In this document: one piece after another, positions 23,961 to 35,497 of the stretch
How positions within the stretch are numbered: the first letter of the stretch is position 1
Layout of the letters: each line of letters opens with the position of its first letter
Assembly: GCA_015179025.1 (NCBI GenBank)
Contig: WHUX01000011.1
Span: 620,001-684,000 of the forward strand
Source of the DNA: Terfezia claveryi
Lineage: Eukaryota > Ascomycota > Pezizomycetes > Pezizales > Pezizaceae
Length of the DNA stretch: 64,000 nt
Direction: 5' to 3'
Translations under genes and position numbers: made by a program
The notes under the pieces: generated by a model
Told to the model about the DNA's origin: nothing
Databases searched by the model: none
The model's input: the letters and a program-made list of their open reading frames with translations, nothing else

Positions 23961-24681
23961 ATATAACACCAACCTTAACTTGAACACCAGAACCTCCAAC
24001 CCTCCGAATGCAAAAACATCCATAGCTGTAAACCTGGCGTAACAGAATTTCATCTGCTTAACCAAACTGAACCTAGTATCGGATCACAACCTGACCACCT
24101 CTCTCTCTCCCGCCTAACCTAAATCTAACGCAAAGAAAGAATACCCATACAACTGTCCACCTTCGTATATGTAACATAAAAACCGATTAAACAACCAAAA
24201 CAAAAAAAATGAATCCGTACTCAGACCATAAAAACTGACCTAACTAAACCTAGGTACCTACCGTATCTAACCCTATATAAGACAAACTCGCCAGGTGCTT
24301 GCTGTACGAACCAGATTGACCGCCAAGCCATCGTCGCGTGGGCAACCGCCAAAGTTGATTAGAGTCTTGCTTAATTTGCAACTCGAGCCACTTGCTTATT
24401 AACCATCAGAATATTTTGCCGATTCCACCGATCCTTTCTCACCGTCCCGAATTCCTCACAGACAACAAATAAATACAGCCTGCTGCCGTTAACTTACACA
24501 GTGACAACTAATTATACAAACCTCCTACACACTGCTCAGGCAGTCCGTTATTGGTCACGCAGTTAACACGCAATTGACTGACCTTCAGTTTTTTTTTTTC
24601 TTAACTTGCCAGCGATTCTTCATCATAGCCCACTGAGGGAAAAAAAACACTTCGTAATTTTCAACAGCAGCAGCAGCAGAT

Positions 24682-27095
24682 ATGAATATCGACAGTTACG
24701 GCTCAAGCAGGGGAGGTACGTGTGACCGGGCCCGCGTTATGTGGACCAAGCGCGGATGAATGGCTAACAATGGTACTTGCAGGCTCTGACAAGCATGGTT
24801 ACTCCTCCTCTCGAGACTATCATGTACGCTCCACAGCCACCACAAACGGCACCACTGGAAAACAGGCTCCGACTGACCAAACTCTCCAGAGTTCTGATCA
24901 CCGTCGTGACAGGGACAGGGCTGATCGAGGCGATCGAGATGGCAGAAACGGACGAGGTGAGAGAAGTAGTCGCAGTGAGAGGGGCAGAGGGGAAAGGGAC
25001 AGAGGTGATCGTGACCGGAGAGAGCGTGGGGACAGAGAGAGGGGGGATAGAGGTGACAGGGGTGACCGAGGTGACCGACACCGCGAACGTTCCCGGTCGC
25101 CTGGTGGTCATCGCTCATCCAGGGGTTCCAGGCGCGACTTTGATCAGGATATTGTGGCGAGAACAGAGCGGTATCGAGAGCGTGAGCCTGACAGGTTTCC
25201 TCGCCATATGGACATAGACAGAGAATATGAACGTGAAAGAGCAGGCAGGGACAGAGACCGCGAGCGATCTTCCAGATACGATGATGCAAGACGGGACTCG
25301 GTTGGTGCTAGGAAGCGCAGTGCGACCCCACCAGTCAAGAAACGGGAGCCAACACCAGATTTGACTGATACTATACCAATATCGGAAAGGAAGAGAAGAC
25401 TTACGATGTGGGATATCAAGCCACAGGGGTATGAAAATGTTACCGCAGAACAAGCAAAGCTATCAGGTAGGCTCTTTCCCTTCAGATATCTTTAATCACA
25501 TCCCTTCCAGCACAGGCATTAGCGTATACCAGCGGCGGAGTTTCAATCTTCGTACCGCTGGGGGACCTACAACCCTATAAACCGTGCCAAGAACAACATC
25601 TTACCCATTACCAACTTCCTGTTACTCGCTCCCATAGCAGATGGTACATGGAGGTCTCGATACATTACAAATTATGCTTGACGTACTAACTACAGAAATC
25701 GCGCTTGTACTAATGTATCTCGCAGGAATGTTTCCCCTTCCCGGAGCTCCCCGTCAGACTCCAATGGACCCTACTCGACTTCAAGCTTTTATGAACCAGG
25801 GACCCAGCAATGCTGCTACTGTTACTGCTCTTAAACCGACTAACTCTCGGCAAGCAAAACGTCTCATTCTTCATAATTTCCCAGAGCACGCCAATGAAGA
25901 TTCTTTAATGTCATTGTTCAACAGTATCCTCAGCAATCTGAATGTTATAACGAATGTAGACCCTGTAACAAACATACAATTCAGTGCGAACCGAAAACTC
26001 GGTTTGATTGAATTGAAGAGTTCTGAGGATGCCACGGTGGCCCTCGCATTTTCCGGAATTGAATATGATGGAGGTCCAGTGGAAATGCGAAGACCAAAGG
26101 ATTATATTGTTCCTATTATTGCTGATACTCATCATCGCAATGACCAGCAGAATGGAGGCCAGATTTCGCCCATGGTGCCGGATACTCCTTACAAGATTGC
26201 CATTTCAAACATTCCTTTATATCTCGGTGATGAACAGGTTATGGAGCTTCTAAAATCATTTGGAGACTTGAAGGCCTTTGTTTTAGTCAAGGATAACGAC
26301 CATGATGAATCCAAGGTGAGTCTGATAATTTTTTTTCTCTTTGAAACTCTTCGTCGAGACCTACTTTTCTAACATTGATAGGGTATCGCTTTTTGTGAAT
26401 ATGTTGATCCCTCTACTACTGAGATTGCAGTGGAAGGCTTGAACGGAATGGAACTCGGTGACAAGTTCCTCCGCGTGCAACTCGCTAGTGTGGGCATGAA
26501 ACAGGCTCCAGGTGTAGAACTTGGCGTGAATGCTATGGCTATGATGGCTGGTACTACTTCAGCAGAGCTCGAACAAGGCAGAGTATTGCAGCTTTTGAAC
26601 ATGGTGACAACGGATGAGTTGATGGATCCAGAAGAATATGAAGGTTAGTTTAAATTACTCACAGTTAAGGCCATATCTGGGTTAGAGCTAACGTAAGCTT
26701 GTGATTTGTGCAGAAATTAAGGAAGATATCCGGGAAGAGTGCCAGAAATTTGGAGAAGTTGTTGACATGAATATCCCCCGCCCTACCGGCGGGAGCAGGC
26801 AATCAGCTGGCTTAGGGAAGGTATGTAGCTAGTTGGCTCTTTCTCCGATCTCTCAAATAATTGAGTGTATAGCCTAATTTTTACTCTGAACAGATTTACA
26901 TTCGCTTCAACTCACCCGATTCGGCTACACAAGCTCTCCGCGCTTTGGCGGGGAGGAAATTTGCTGATAGAACAGTTGTCTGTACTTACTTTCCAGAGGT
27001 ATAATCTCCCATCGTGTCAGGTAGACTGTCCCATCATTGCAGGAGCTGATTCAGAGTCCCATATGCAGGAGAACTACGAAGTCGGTGCCTTCTAA
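24682..27095 (+). CDS. U2AF large subunit (U2AF65-type splicing factor)
   Basis: Binds the polypyrimidine tract and recruits U2 snRNP during 3' splice-site recognition. Exons are 24682-24715, 24783-25466, 25726-26315, 26382-26643, 26714-26820, 26894-26998 and 27069-27095, giving 602 residues. The N-terminal 200 residues are an arginine-rich domain dominated by RD, GD and RE dipeptides with only short RS patches. It is followed by the U2AF35-binding tryptophan segment RLTMWDIKPQGYE. RRM1 starts near AKRLILHNFPEHANED and RRM2 near YKIAISNIPLYLGDEQV. The C-terminal UHM covers SAELEQGRVLQLLNMVTTDE to GRKFADRTVVCTYFPE and ends in NYEVGAF. The last coding exon is only 27 nt and intron 2 is unusually long (259 nt). 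Confidence 0.95.
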
Positions 27096-27596
27096 GCAGA
27101 TTCTTTTTAACCTACATGCGATCATAGATAATACAGTGCCACCGCAACAGTTGAGAGTATGCAAACCTCCGTCCACACAGCAAAAAGATGAGACGACCAT
27201 TGCAGTTGAAATGAAGACTTGTACCATACTTGGATATACTCATATCAATTTTCCTTTATATCGTAATTCATGCAGTATGATCTCATCAGTTGGAAGTAGT
27301 GTTTCTGATGTCCAACTTCAATCTCGGCCAAAGTTTAGCATTGTTGGCCTTGGCCATAATGGAGTGAAGTTCTGTTGGAACAGCCACCATCTATATACCT
27401 CTAGATCTTCTCGTATTCGCAAGGTAGAAAAGTTTACCCTGAACAGCTACACCCCGAAGTACCCACCATCCCTGTCACGGGTTGCTGAGGCTGCGTCATA
27501 GGACATGTAAACTCGGTGGCCAGATACGAAAGCTTATAAACATACAGACATTGCACATTACAGCACCAACTGCATATAAACCGTGTTCAATAGACG

Positions 27597-29152
27597 ATGC
27601 CCGTCTCTAAACCCCCTGCGAAGCTCAAAACACTTGTGCCCTTCATCACCAGGGCACACCAAATCGAGAAGACAGACCCTACTATAGCATATTGGTGTTT
27701 GTCAATCCCTCGTATAACTCATCTCGGGCGCCGGCTGATATATGAGACTACTCCAGGTTACTATTGGGCTGTTCAACTCGTGCTCTCTGGAAATCTTCAC
27801 AGTGGAGATGCAGAGGCAACACAATACACTACAGCTCTCCTCGATGACCTCGAAGCAGTATGTCCCAAGGCAAATAGGCGCATTCCTTCTATACAGTCTA
27901 CAGAAGTCTAATTTGCCATTGGCTCCGTAGCGGAAAGAGAGGCTTCTTCCAAATGATGCTGTAACAGATGATCTTGCAGCACAGGCATATATCGAGAACT
28001 TCGCTACACGGGTATTTAACAATGCAGATAAGGCCCTACAGGCCAGGAAGGTCTCCAGGCAAACTGCGGATAATTTCCTAGCAGCTTCTACCTTCCTCGA
28101 GCTATGCAAAATCTTCCCTAATATTGATCCTGAGGTTAGCGGAAGCATTCCCAAACAACCTTTGCGGGTTGCTAACATTAACATGTTTTCAGATCCTGTC
28201 GAAAATAAAGTTCTCAAAATATCAAGCTTCCCGAATTATCAAAGCCTTCCAAGCTGGCGAGGATCCTAACCTGCCAGCTCCCGAAGCCGAACGCTCATTG
28301 TCACCGGCCTTCAATCCAGAAAATAAACGTCCGACTCCACCTCCAAGGCCGGCGGTCGAAGACGAGCAAGATGAGGACTCCCACCTTCCCCCACTTCCCC
28401 AATTCCACCCCTCCCTTCCTACCACACTCCCCATCACCCACTCTTTAACAGCCAACCCACCACCCTCTACAACATCCACCTCCGACCGCTTTCCCCTCCA
28501 CCACAAGACCCACTCTCAAAACAATCTCACTTCCGACTCAGACTACTTCCCCACCATCCCCACCGTTCCCACCGGCCACTCTCATTCCCCCCTCTCTCCT
28601 GACCTCACAACCACAAACACCCCCGCAGGTCCTATGTCCCCCTTCCATATGCCTGCCCGCGCCGAAGCACCCCACCACCCCCCTCCCGCGGACATAATCT
28701 ACACCACCGAAACAGACGATATCTCCCACTTACCCCCTCCACACCCCCAATACCCCTATGCGCCTCTTTCAACGCAATTCCCACCCCAACATTTTGATCA
28801 AAGCTCGGCCTTACATATCAGTCACAGTTACACCCCACCACCACCGCCACCAAGTATACCCTACGGCGCTCCGAGTACTCCGCATCAATATTATTCTACG
28901 TCCCCGCCTACAAGTGCGCCGGTGCATACTTCGCCCCCGAGATCCGCCCCACAGCCACAACTACCACCGCAACCGCAGCCGCAGTACTACCATTCTCCAA
29001 AGCCCACCCCACAAGAGTCATTTGTGGATGAAGAGAGTGTTACAAAGGCGCAGAAGCATGCAAAGTGGGCGATTAGTGCGCTGAATTATGATGATATATC
29101 TACTGCGGTGAAGGAATTGAGAGCGGCCTTGAAGACTTTGGGGGCGAGCTGA
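27597..29152 (+). CDS. VTA1: VTA1/LIP5-type ESCRT-III/Vps4 regulator
   Basis: Stimulates the AAA ATPase Vps4 in multivesicular-body sorting. Exons are 27597-27696, 27757-27857, 27931-28134 and 28193-29152, giving 454 residues. The N-terminal tandem-MIT region reads KLKTLVPFITRAHQIEKTDP, then IAYWCYYWAVQLVLSGNLHS (across intron 1), then KERLLPND and the FLAASTFLELCKIFPNIDPE block. A long proline-, serine- and threonine-rich linker follows (about residues 165-400). The C-terminal Vta1/SBP1/LIP5 dimerisation segment (AQKHAKWAISALNYDDISTA, then VKELRAALKTLG) closes the protein. Intron 1 is 60 nt without an in-frame stop. The gene converges on the penta-EF-hand gene. Confidence 0.94.
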
Positions 29153-29654
29153 AGTAGCGAAGCTGAGTGGGGAAGGTATGAATGGGTGGGTATTTATATT
29201 GGAAAATTGATGACGTTAAATGGGATCGGTTCGAAATCGGTATAAGCGGTTGTATCCTGTTTCTGCATTGCAATGATACTATTTGGAGAATAGCTGCGCA
29301 GAATTTAATACATATAGTAATCTTTGATTAAGTTGAATTATGGGACGATCTTATTGATGTGAAGGTATGGGTGTATTCAATCAATATAACCAATGATGCA
29401 TGATTGGAGGACACAGTAATAGGTGCCATGTATCAGAGTAAATATTACCATAATATTAACAAAACATCAGACAAGATGTTTGGAGCGTTATGGACAACAG
29501 GGTATTAGACAAGATGTTTAAAGTGGTATGGGGTGAGCCGTTTAGAAAAGTCCATCTTATGTTCTGCTCCATCTGTCGTCAACTAGTAGCACAGAGTCCT
29601 CCCAAAATAATGTTGTCATGATTAGAATATGCATTAGCATAATATTAGGAAAAA
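29153..29654. other. Convergent 3' intergenic space
   Basis: Between VTA1 and the PEF gene. It includes a near-duplicate phrase (gacaagatgtttggagcgttatgg and gacaagatgtttaaagtggtatgg, around 29471 and 29511). Nothing else seen. Confidence 0.4.
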
Positions 29655-31022
29655 TTAGCGTTGCCGAAGTATTTCCGTCAGGAATTCCTCACTACACAAC
29701 ATGGTCAGTAACTCCGCTCAGGGTAACTACAAAATCCGTGATTCCATCTTCAACTCACAAGCTCAGTGTAATATATCCATCCCTATCATCATCATACTTC
29801 TTAAACACCTCCGTCATCCTCTTCAAACTAATACAGCTTTGCACAAACAAATCGAAGCTTATAGCATTCTGTCCTGTAGTACCACCAGACTTGTCAGTAA
29901 CATCTCTAGCTCCAGAAAATTGCTTGCAGATGCTGATTTGAAATCCGCACCTGGAGGAGCGCCGGCGCTTGCGCTCGTTTGCTGAGGCTGCTCACCTCGT
30001 TTATCGTAGCTTCTAAATAGAAGCTGAACGAATTGGGGACTTAGTCGGTACCCAAATGCTGTTGCACGGCAGATTATTAGCATGTGGTTTCAATTTTGGG
30101 CGTCACGGGGCAGGCCTACCGGCGAGGGCATTGGAGTATTCCTGGTAAGAGATGCTACCGCTACCGTCGGCGTCAAAACGATCAAAAAGAGATCTCCATG
30201 CTGCTAGGAATCCCCAAAGGCCACTGAATACTAGTGAGTACTACTAGTTGAACATGTGAAGGTGTGACAAACCAGAATTCATGAAATCCAATGGTCCCAG
30301 ATCGGTCAGTGTCGAACATCCTGCCCGGTCACGTCAGCCATGTGATGCTTATTTCATTGCATATCAACGCCAAATACCGTATCATCATCCGGACAGTATG
30401 TGGGTCGAATGACGTCCAGTCACCGTTCACCAAAGCTGCTCGAAGCTCCTTCTCGCTAAGCTGCCCACTGCCATCTTTATCGACTGCCTTGAACAGCGGA
30501 AATAGTGTTGGGTCAACACCCTGCGGTGGTGCGGGGGTTGGAGGTGGCCTAGAGCTACTGGGGCGCTGAGGTTGTCCATAATTCTGAGGTGGTGGAGGGG
30601 AGAATGACTGCTGCAGTGGTGGTGTTTGATGATATCCATGAGGGTTTTGGTGATTATATCCCTGGTTCATTGGTGGTCTTCCGTAGCCTTGCAGAGCTTG
30701 CGGTTGTTGCGGAGGGGGCATAGGCCGTGGAGGTTGGATTCCACCTAGGAGTTGTGCTGCCTTTTATTCCCAATCATGCCCAGTCTTAGCTTCCCGATGT
30801 CATTTACTATATGGGGGAGTACAAGACCGCAAGAACACACCTGTTCGGGCTCTGCATGACTGTATATTCAACGCATCAGCAATAATTCTTGGCCTGAACA
30901 ATAGAGTGAGAATGTTTCCTGTCAGAAGGGAAGACCCTGTGACCGGGACGTTCCACGCGGCTGATCTCTTTGAAAACTCACATTGGTAGAGCATCGGGAT
31001 TGAGTTGTGGTCGGTATGCCAT
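29655..31022 (-). CDS. Penta-EF-hand calcium-binding protein (Pef1/ALG-2 type)
   Basis: Calcium-binding PEF-family protein; fungal members are implicated in polarity and cation homeostasis. Eight minus-strand exons (31022-30982, 30893-30841, 30744-30378, 30320-30273, 30223-30120, 30058-29996, 29873-29759, 29691-29655) join in phase to 275 residues. After a P/Q-rich N-terminus come five EF-like units: DKDGSGQLSEKEL, DTDRSGTIGFHEF (followed by CGLWGFLAAWR), DADGSGSISYQEY, a degenerate YDKRGQNAISFDLF, and a last loop with DDDRDGYITLSFEEF. The degenerate fourth and fifth hands are normal for the family. The first two exons (MAYRPQLNPDALPMPRIIAD) rest on consistent splice phases only. The alternative start is the ATG at 30721. 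Confidence 0.87.
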
Positions 31023-31737
31023 CTTTGCAGCCTCTGTGTAATGCCTCGATCCTGGGAGCGTTCTCTTTGGGGACAGCAGGATTAAAAGTGTATCCTGGAG
31101 GCGACGCTAGGAAGTAAGTAAACCGAAATAACTTGGAGATGGCTGGGGGGGACAAAGTGCTAAGGTCAACCTGGACACAAGTAAACCAAAGATAAGTGTG
31201 ATAGAAACATACAGCTACCCTGGGACGAGATGAAGAATGTAAACACAGTTAGTATTTTGAGGAGCTGGGGCGGGGTCGGTGGGGGATATCTGTGATGTAG
31301 ATATAGACCCGGCGATACAGCTTGGTTAATCCGACAAGATATGCTGGGAGGCTATATTGGGGTTCTAATATAGGAGGCTTTGGTACAGTATATATATTGC
31401 CAGGGTAATTGGGGTGGCAAGTCGAATTAGTAGAGTACTTATAGCGCAGCGTTTGTATTATTCTCTCCATCATTATTTCCTGGATGCGGCTGAAGAGGGG
31501 CTGCCGCCCATCCCGTACTCGTTCCTGAACATACTCGGCTTCGCTCCTGACTCTGGGCCACGGAGGGAAAGCGTTGGCCCTGGAGAAGTACTTACGGTAC
31601 TTATTCTGAGTCTCTACAGGCTACTTGTTTCTATCCCCAATATACGACTAGCTGAGTAAACAAACTCGATACTGCGCCTCACAGGAACCCCACGTTATCA
31701 TCTATTCCACAAAGCTATCCGGAGAACCTGAGGCGTC
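31023..31737. promoter_or_regulatory. Divergent intergenic region PEF / ChaC
   Basis: Promoter space for two divergent genes. Open frames at 31249-31473 (minus) and 31414-31659 (plus) overlap each other antisense and look like chance reading. Confidence 0.4.
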
Positions 31738-33021
31738 ATGACTGTGAACGAAAAGGCTGTGCCTAATGCGCAAATCCTCAGTCCAGACAATGAATTCTGG
31801 ATTTTTGGCTATGGGTACGTTTGAATACTGCATCCATCCCTGGTGCCTTTGCTGTGCTTACCATCCCCTCTCGATTTCATATACTAATAGTCTATATATA
31901 AAACTCAGGAGCCTGATTTGGAAACCCCCACCATCATTCGGTGAGACCAGATCCACCAAAGTATCGTTCATGTTACACTATCGCTGACAGTCAACGTCTC
32001 AAGACCGGCGTGTGCCTGGATACATCAAAGGTTAGCCGAAATCATTGGAAGCCAATATCCCGGGTCACTCCTCACAGCGATGAAATATTCAGTATCTAAT
32101 TTCGTTGAGTGATGTAGGCTATGTGAGGCGATTTTGGCAGGTCAGTTTGCCAACTTGTCCTGTCTTCATTTTCAGGATAGTGTGACGATGGCTAACAAGC
32201 GTTCCATCAAATCTAGGCAAGGTCCGCAATATGTCAAGACGCTGGTATTGTGGCCTGGCTGACACCCTTCCCGTGCAAATAGTGAGGACCACAGGGGCAC
32301 TCCTGTAAAGTGAGCTTCGCTTGTATCCTGTCAAGGAGGAAGGAAGGCCAAAGCTAACAAGCTCTAGCCCTGGTCGGGTGGTTACCCTCATTGAGAGGGG
32401 TGCTTGGAATATCCTTACAGACCATGTAGATCACTAAATTATGGCTATAATACATACAACTGCTAACGACAATACAAGCATTCCGTCGATGAGGCTGTTT
32501 GGGGAATGGTGTATAGGATTAAGAGCTCTGAGGTGGAGAGTGTCAAGGAATACCTTGATATTCGAGAAATCAACGGGTATTCTGTTCACCAGGTCGAAGT
32601 CCATCAGTCGGAGCCAGCCCTTCCTACAATTACGGCGATAGTTTACATCGGAACTCCATCCAATCCTCAATTTGTCGGAAATCCACCGCCTAACGCAACC
32701 GATCTTGCTCGACGCATCTACTATTGCCGAGGACCCTCTGGGGAAAATAGGTTCGTTTTCACTGAGGTCATTTATGTCATAAATATGGAGACACGTACCA
32801 TTAATCTCACAACGTTCACCAGGGAATACCTTTATCAGCTTCACAAGTCCTTAATCGAACTCTGTCCAGACATTAAAGATAATCATGTCCATGACCTCCA
32901 ACTCAGGGTTGCTCTTATAGAAGAATCCGAGGCGGAAGTGGGACGCGAATATAATACCAATAATGTGAGGCCACAGAATGCAGACGAAGTGAAGAAAATG
33001 AGCCATTCCGATTTGCGTTAG
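31738..33021 (+). CDS. ChaC-type gamma-glutamylcyclotransferase
   Basis: Predicted to cleave the gamma-glutamyl bond of glutathione, giving 5-oxoproline and Cys-Gly. Proposed exons are 31738-31814, 31909-31940, 32004-32030, 32118-32140, 32176-32181, 32287-32309, 32368-32425, 32479-32750 and 32823-33021, giving 238 residues. ChaC motifs appear in order: FWIFGYGSLIWKPPP (substrate loop YGSLIW), DRRVPGYIKGYVRRFWQ, DHRGTP, then NPGRVVTLIERGAW, VWGMVYRI, EYLDIREINGYS and VYIGTPSNPQF. The catalytic Glu is expected in the EYLDIREINGY segment. Five exons are shorter than 35 nt. The 6-nt exon GATAGT is needed to keep the frame between FWQ and DHRGTP and is the least certain part. Everything else is strongly family-matched. 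Confidence 0.88.
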
Positions 33022-33166
33022 TCAATAGAATCAACTAAAAGAAATATCAAGAAACACCCTAGCACTGAAACCTCAAGTATTGACCCGATTGCTGAAATTG
33101 TTGAATTGTCCCTCAATCACCTCACATCGCCTCGCCTGATGGGTAACAACGCAGAATCGGCCCATT

Positions 33167-33866
33167 TCAATGCCATCCACCACCATTGCCACTATCTTGA
33201 AGTTGATTAGTAACGGCATTGTCAAGCACTGGAGTTCTGTCAACATACTGCCACCATAACCACCACTCTGATAGCCACCACTCTGATAGCCACCACCACC
33301 CTGATAGCCACCACCGCCGCCTCCTGTGATCGTCAATACGTGCTTATAACGGATGTCAATAGAGTCCACTAACCTGCCCTTCCGCCACGATCGGTCGCCT
33401 TGTCAACACGGATTTTTCGGCCATCAAATCTGTTTGGATGGTCAGCTTCTGGCAAATCTGAAAATTATAGACGAGTATTACTCTTGGTCGTTCATGGCAT
33501 TCATTGCCGAAGTAGCTTCTTCGTCACTTGAGAATCTGACGAAGCCAAATCCCCTGGACCTGCCGGTTTCTCGGTCCTTAACGACAACCTAAGTAGGTAG
33601 AGGTCAGTACATGAATGAAGAGATTATCACGTTTTATATATAGAGGGTATTCATACGGCTTCTTCGACATTACCGAATTCCTCGAACTTTTGTCTGAGCC
33701 TGTTATCATCTGTCTGCCATGCGAGACCTCTAGAAGTTGGAATAATTTAGCAAATATTCCCAAAAAAAAAGGGCTTTGGAGATAGCAACAGTGACAAACA
33801 ACAAGAACATAGAGAAGAGCGTTTCCAAGGGAGTCAGTGAACATACCCAATGAAAAGTTTCGTCAT
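33167..33866 (-). CDS. Glycine-rich RRM RNA-binding protein
   Basis: Single RRM plus glycine-rich tail, like plant and fungal GRPs and CIRBP-type cold-responsive proteins. Minus-strand exons are 33866-33847, 33729-33657, 33588-33482, 33429-33374, 33323-33249 and 33195-33167, giving 119 residues. RNP2 reads KLFIGGLAW and RNP1 reads [10 protein letters not shown]; the RRM ends [14 protein letters not shown]. The tail has GGYQGG and GGYQSGG repeats and closes GNGGGWH. An unspliced last intron would read on to 33073 with a non-glycine tail; splicing gtatgt to ttcaag restores a typical GRP end. Predicted role is RNA chaperone or stress-linked RNA binding. The precise targets are unknown. Confidence 0.92.
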
Positions 33867-34336
33867 CCTCAATTATTCTTGTCCGGAATATCCGATTCGA
33901 ACGCAACTGAATCACTGTTTAACACCAAAGGACCCATCTCGCAAGACCAGGGCCGCCCGCGATATTGAGATACAAGAAGAAGATAATGCATGCCTGACTA
34001 GTCCAAAAAAACTTGTGACTTATTGTTTAGCTGTGGTTGTGTGTGAATGGAAGGAGCGGAGAGGCTGCTGAAGTTGAAGGGATAGCAGAGAAGATTGCTG
34101 AAAGGGAAAGAAAACCTTGAGGTTGTGTGGGAGTCGGGAGTCTGGGCACGAGAACAGGAGGACTGTCCACACCAAAAAGGAAGTACAGCGAAAGTTTTCA
34201 CCCATGCATAATATGCAATTGCCGCACCGTACGAGTCTTAACTACCTAGTTATCACTGGCTCGAGGGCCAATCAGCTAGGTACCTAGGCACCTACTTAAG
34301 GCTTCGATCAAAATTCATCCAGTACTACTTGTTTAT

Positions 34337-34395
34337 GTGCCAACCGGCTTATTGGTTCTCAATCTAGCCAGGCTACAGTAACGCCAACCAGACTA
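34337..34395 (-). repeat. Two minus-orientation motif copies
   Basis: GTGCCAACCGGCTTA (34337-34351, two mismatches to the core complement) and CGCCAACCAGACTA (34382-34395, one mismatch). Confidence 0.45.
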
Positions 34396-34813
34396 GCTAC
34401 AGCTATGCACAGTATATCATATCCCAATTGCACAAGCAGCTGCGCGGGGGGACCAAATGTCCAACAAATGTTTGGGACGACGCTGACTTGCTTATTGTGA
34501 CGGGGTCAAATTCACACATGTGGGAGGGGGTTCCCCAAACCTGACCCGACAACATCGTACTGTATGCCAGCGTGGAGGAAACAAAGGACTATTCATTTTG
34601 ACAGTTCAAATTCCGGGCAGCTGCATCAAGCACTGAATAATAGTTCATAACCAGTTGACAACCAGACTTGGATCAGGTCATGATTCAAGTAGTGTGGTTG
34701 TCACACTACCTACTCGTGTATGCAAAAACTTTCAGGCCGTATAACTTTTCCCCTTCAATTACTTAGCTCAAGTCCTTCGTCCACTCTTTATTTCTCACAG
34801 CCTAGGCCTAAAA

Positions 34814-34828
34814 TAGTCTGGTTGGCAC
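34814..34828 (+). repeat. Dispersed motif copy TAGTCTGGTTGGCAC
   Basis: Exact 15-bp core in the gene-poor island, followed by AAGCC. Confidence 0.55.
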
Positions 34829-35009
34829 AAGCCTCTCGTAGCAACTACATCCAACGACATCCAACGACATCCAATTGCAGTAATTCGTTTTTTTAACGCT
34901 AGCTGTGATGTACACTGTACAGTATGTAAGGCATCATCATCGAATGTCATTCGAAGCCTCATACTGATTTAGTTTAGTTCTTCTGATCCCAGGGATCGCA
35001 ATGGTTGCC

Positions 35010-35188
35010 TAGTCTGGTTGCGATGGTTGCCGGTGATCATGACTAGGGCGGCGCCTGTTGTCGCAAACCATAGAGCGAGTAGTCTGGTTGCGTGAGGGAC
35101 GTGCAACCAGACCAGACTAAGAGCGATGTCAGTCTGGCTCTGAGTAAGTTTGCAGAGCAATAATCAATGATACTGGTTGGCACGATAC
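35010..35188. repeat. Motif cluster with 40-bp inverted repeat
   Basis: TAGTCTGGTTGCG occurs at 35010 and 35080. GTGCAACCAGACC then AGACTA at 35101-35119 pairs with the 35080 copy to form an imperfect hairpin (35080-35119). A further copy, TACTGGTTGGCACGA, follows at 35171. Together these suggest collapsed or nested short inverted-repeat elements. Confidence 0.5.
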
Positions 35189-35497
35189 GGTAATGATTTT
35201 TGTCATGCCCAGCCCTGGGGCTAGCGCAAGCAAGACTAAGCGCAAAGAATATGTTTGGCAATGCCAGGTTAACTAACCTTGGGTCTCTATCACATGACCA
35301 TCCTAGCTATGGAACAAAATTAAGCTGCTACCCGAAAATGGATGGAACTAAGTGCTTGTGGTAATACGCTAAGTAACCCGAAAAGGCAGTACGTGGTTCA
35401 TACCACGTGCATTTAATCTCTGCTCTAAGAAACTTCAAAGCACTTATTTGTTCCCGAGAAGCGATATTTCCAGCATTTTACAAACAATATCGTACCA

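Larger units (their letters stand above)
23512..24681. promoter_or_regulatory. Divergent intergenic region FAN1 / U2AF65
   Basis: About 1.2 kb with both promoters. It contains two copies of the dispersed motif in minus orientation (23727-23740 and 23946-23960). A long AC/T-rich, G-poor stretch lies roughly between 23950 and 24660, just upstream of the U2AF start, perhaps a long 5' UTR. A CAG/CAGCAG triplet run sits directly before the start codon. Confidence 0.5.
33867..35497. other. 1.6 kb gene-poor island rich in the dispersed motif
   Basis: No gene supported. It carries seven or more copies or near-copies of TAGTCTGGTTGGCAC in both orientations (34337, 34382, 34814, 35010, 35080, 35101, 35171), a 10-bp tandem (atccaacgac repeated near 34848-34870), and a small palindrome at 35080-35119. 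This looks like remnants of small non-autonomous elements, though no intact terminal repeats with target duplications could be fixed. Confidence 0.45.

Noticed and set aside
29225..29245. GGTTCGAAATC resembling a tRNA B-box
   Set aside because: Upstream sequence cannot fold into D and anticodon arms.
31414..31659. Plus-strand frame of 81 codons between PEF and ChaC
   Set aside because: Overlaps an antisense frame, has no family similarity and lies in a promoter region.
32434..32844. 136-codon minus-strand frame
   Set aside because: Antisense shadow of the well-supported ChaC exons.
33885..33960. tRNA-like B-box (GTTCGAATC on the minus strand)
   Set aside because: No A-box at proper distance and no acceptor-stem pairing; the site sits directly upstream of the glycine-rich RRM gene.
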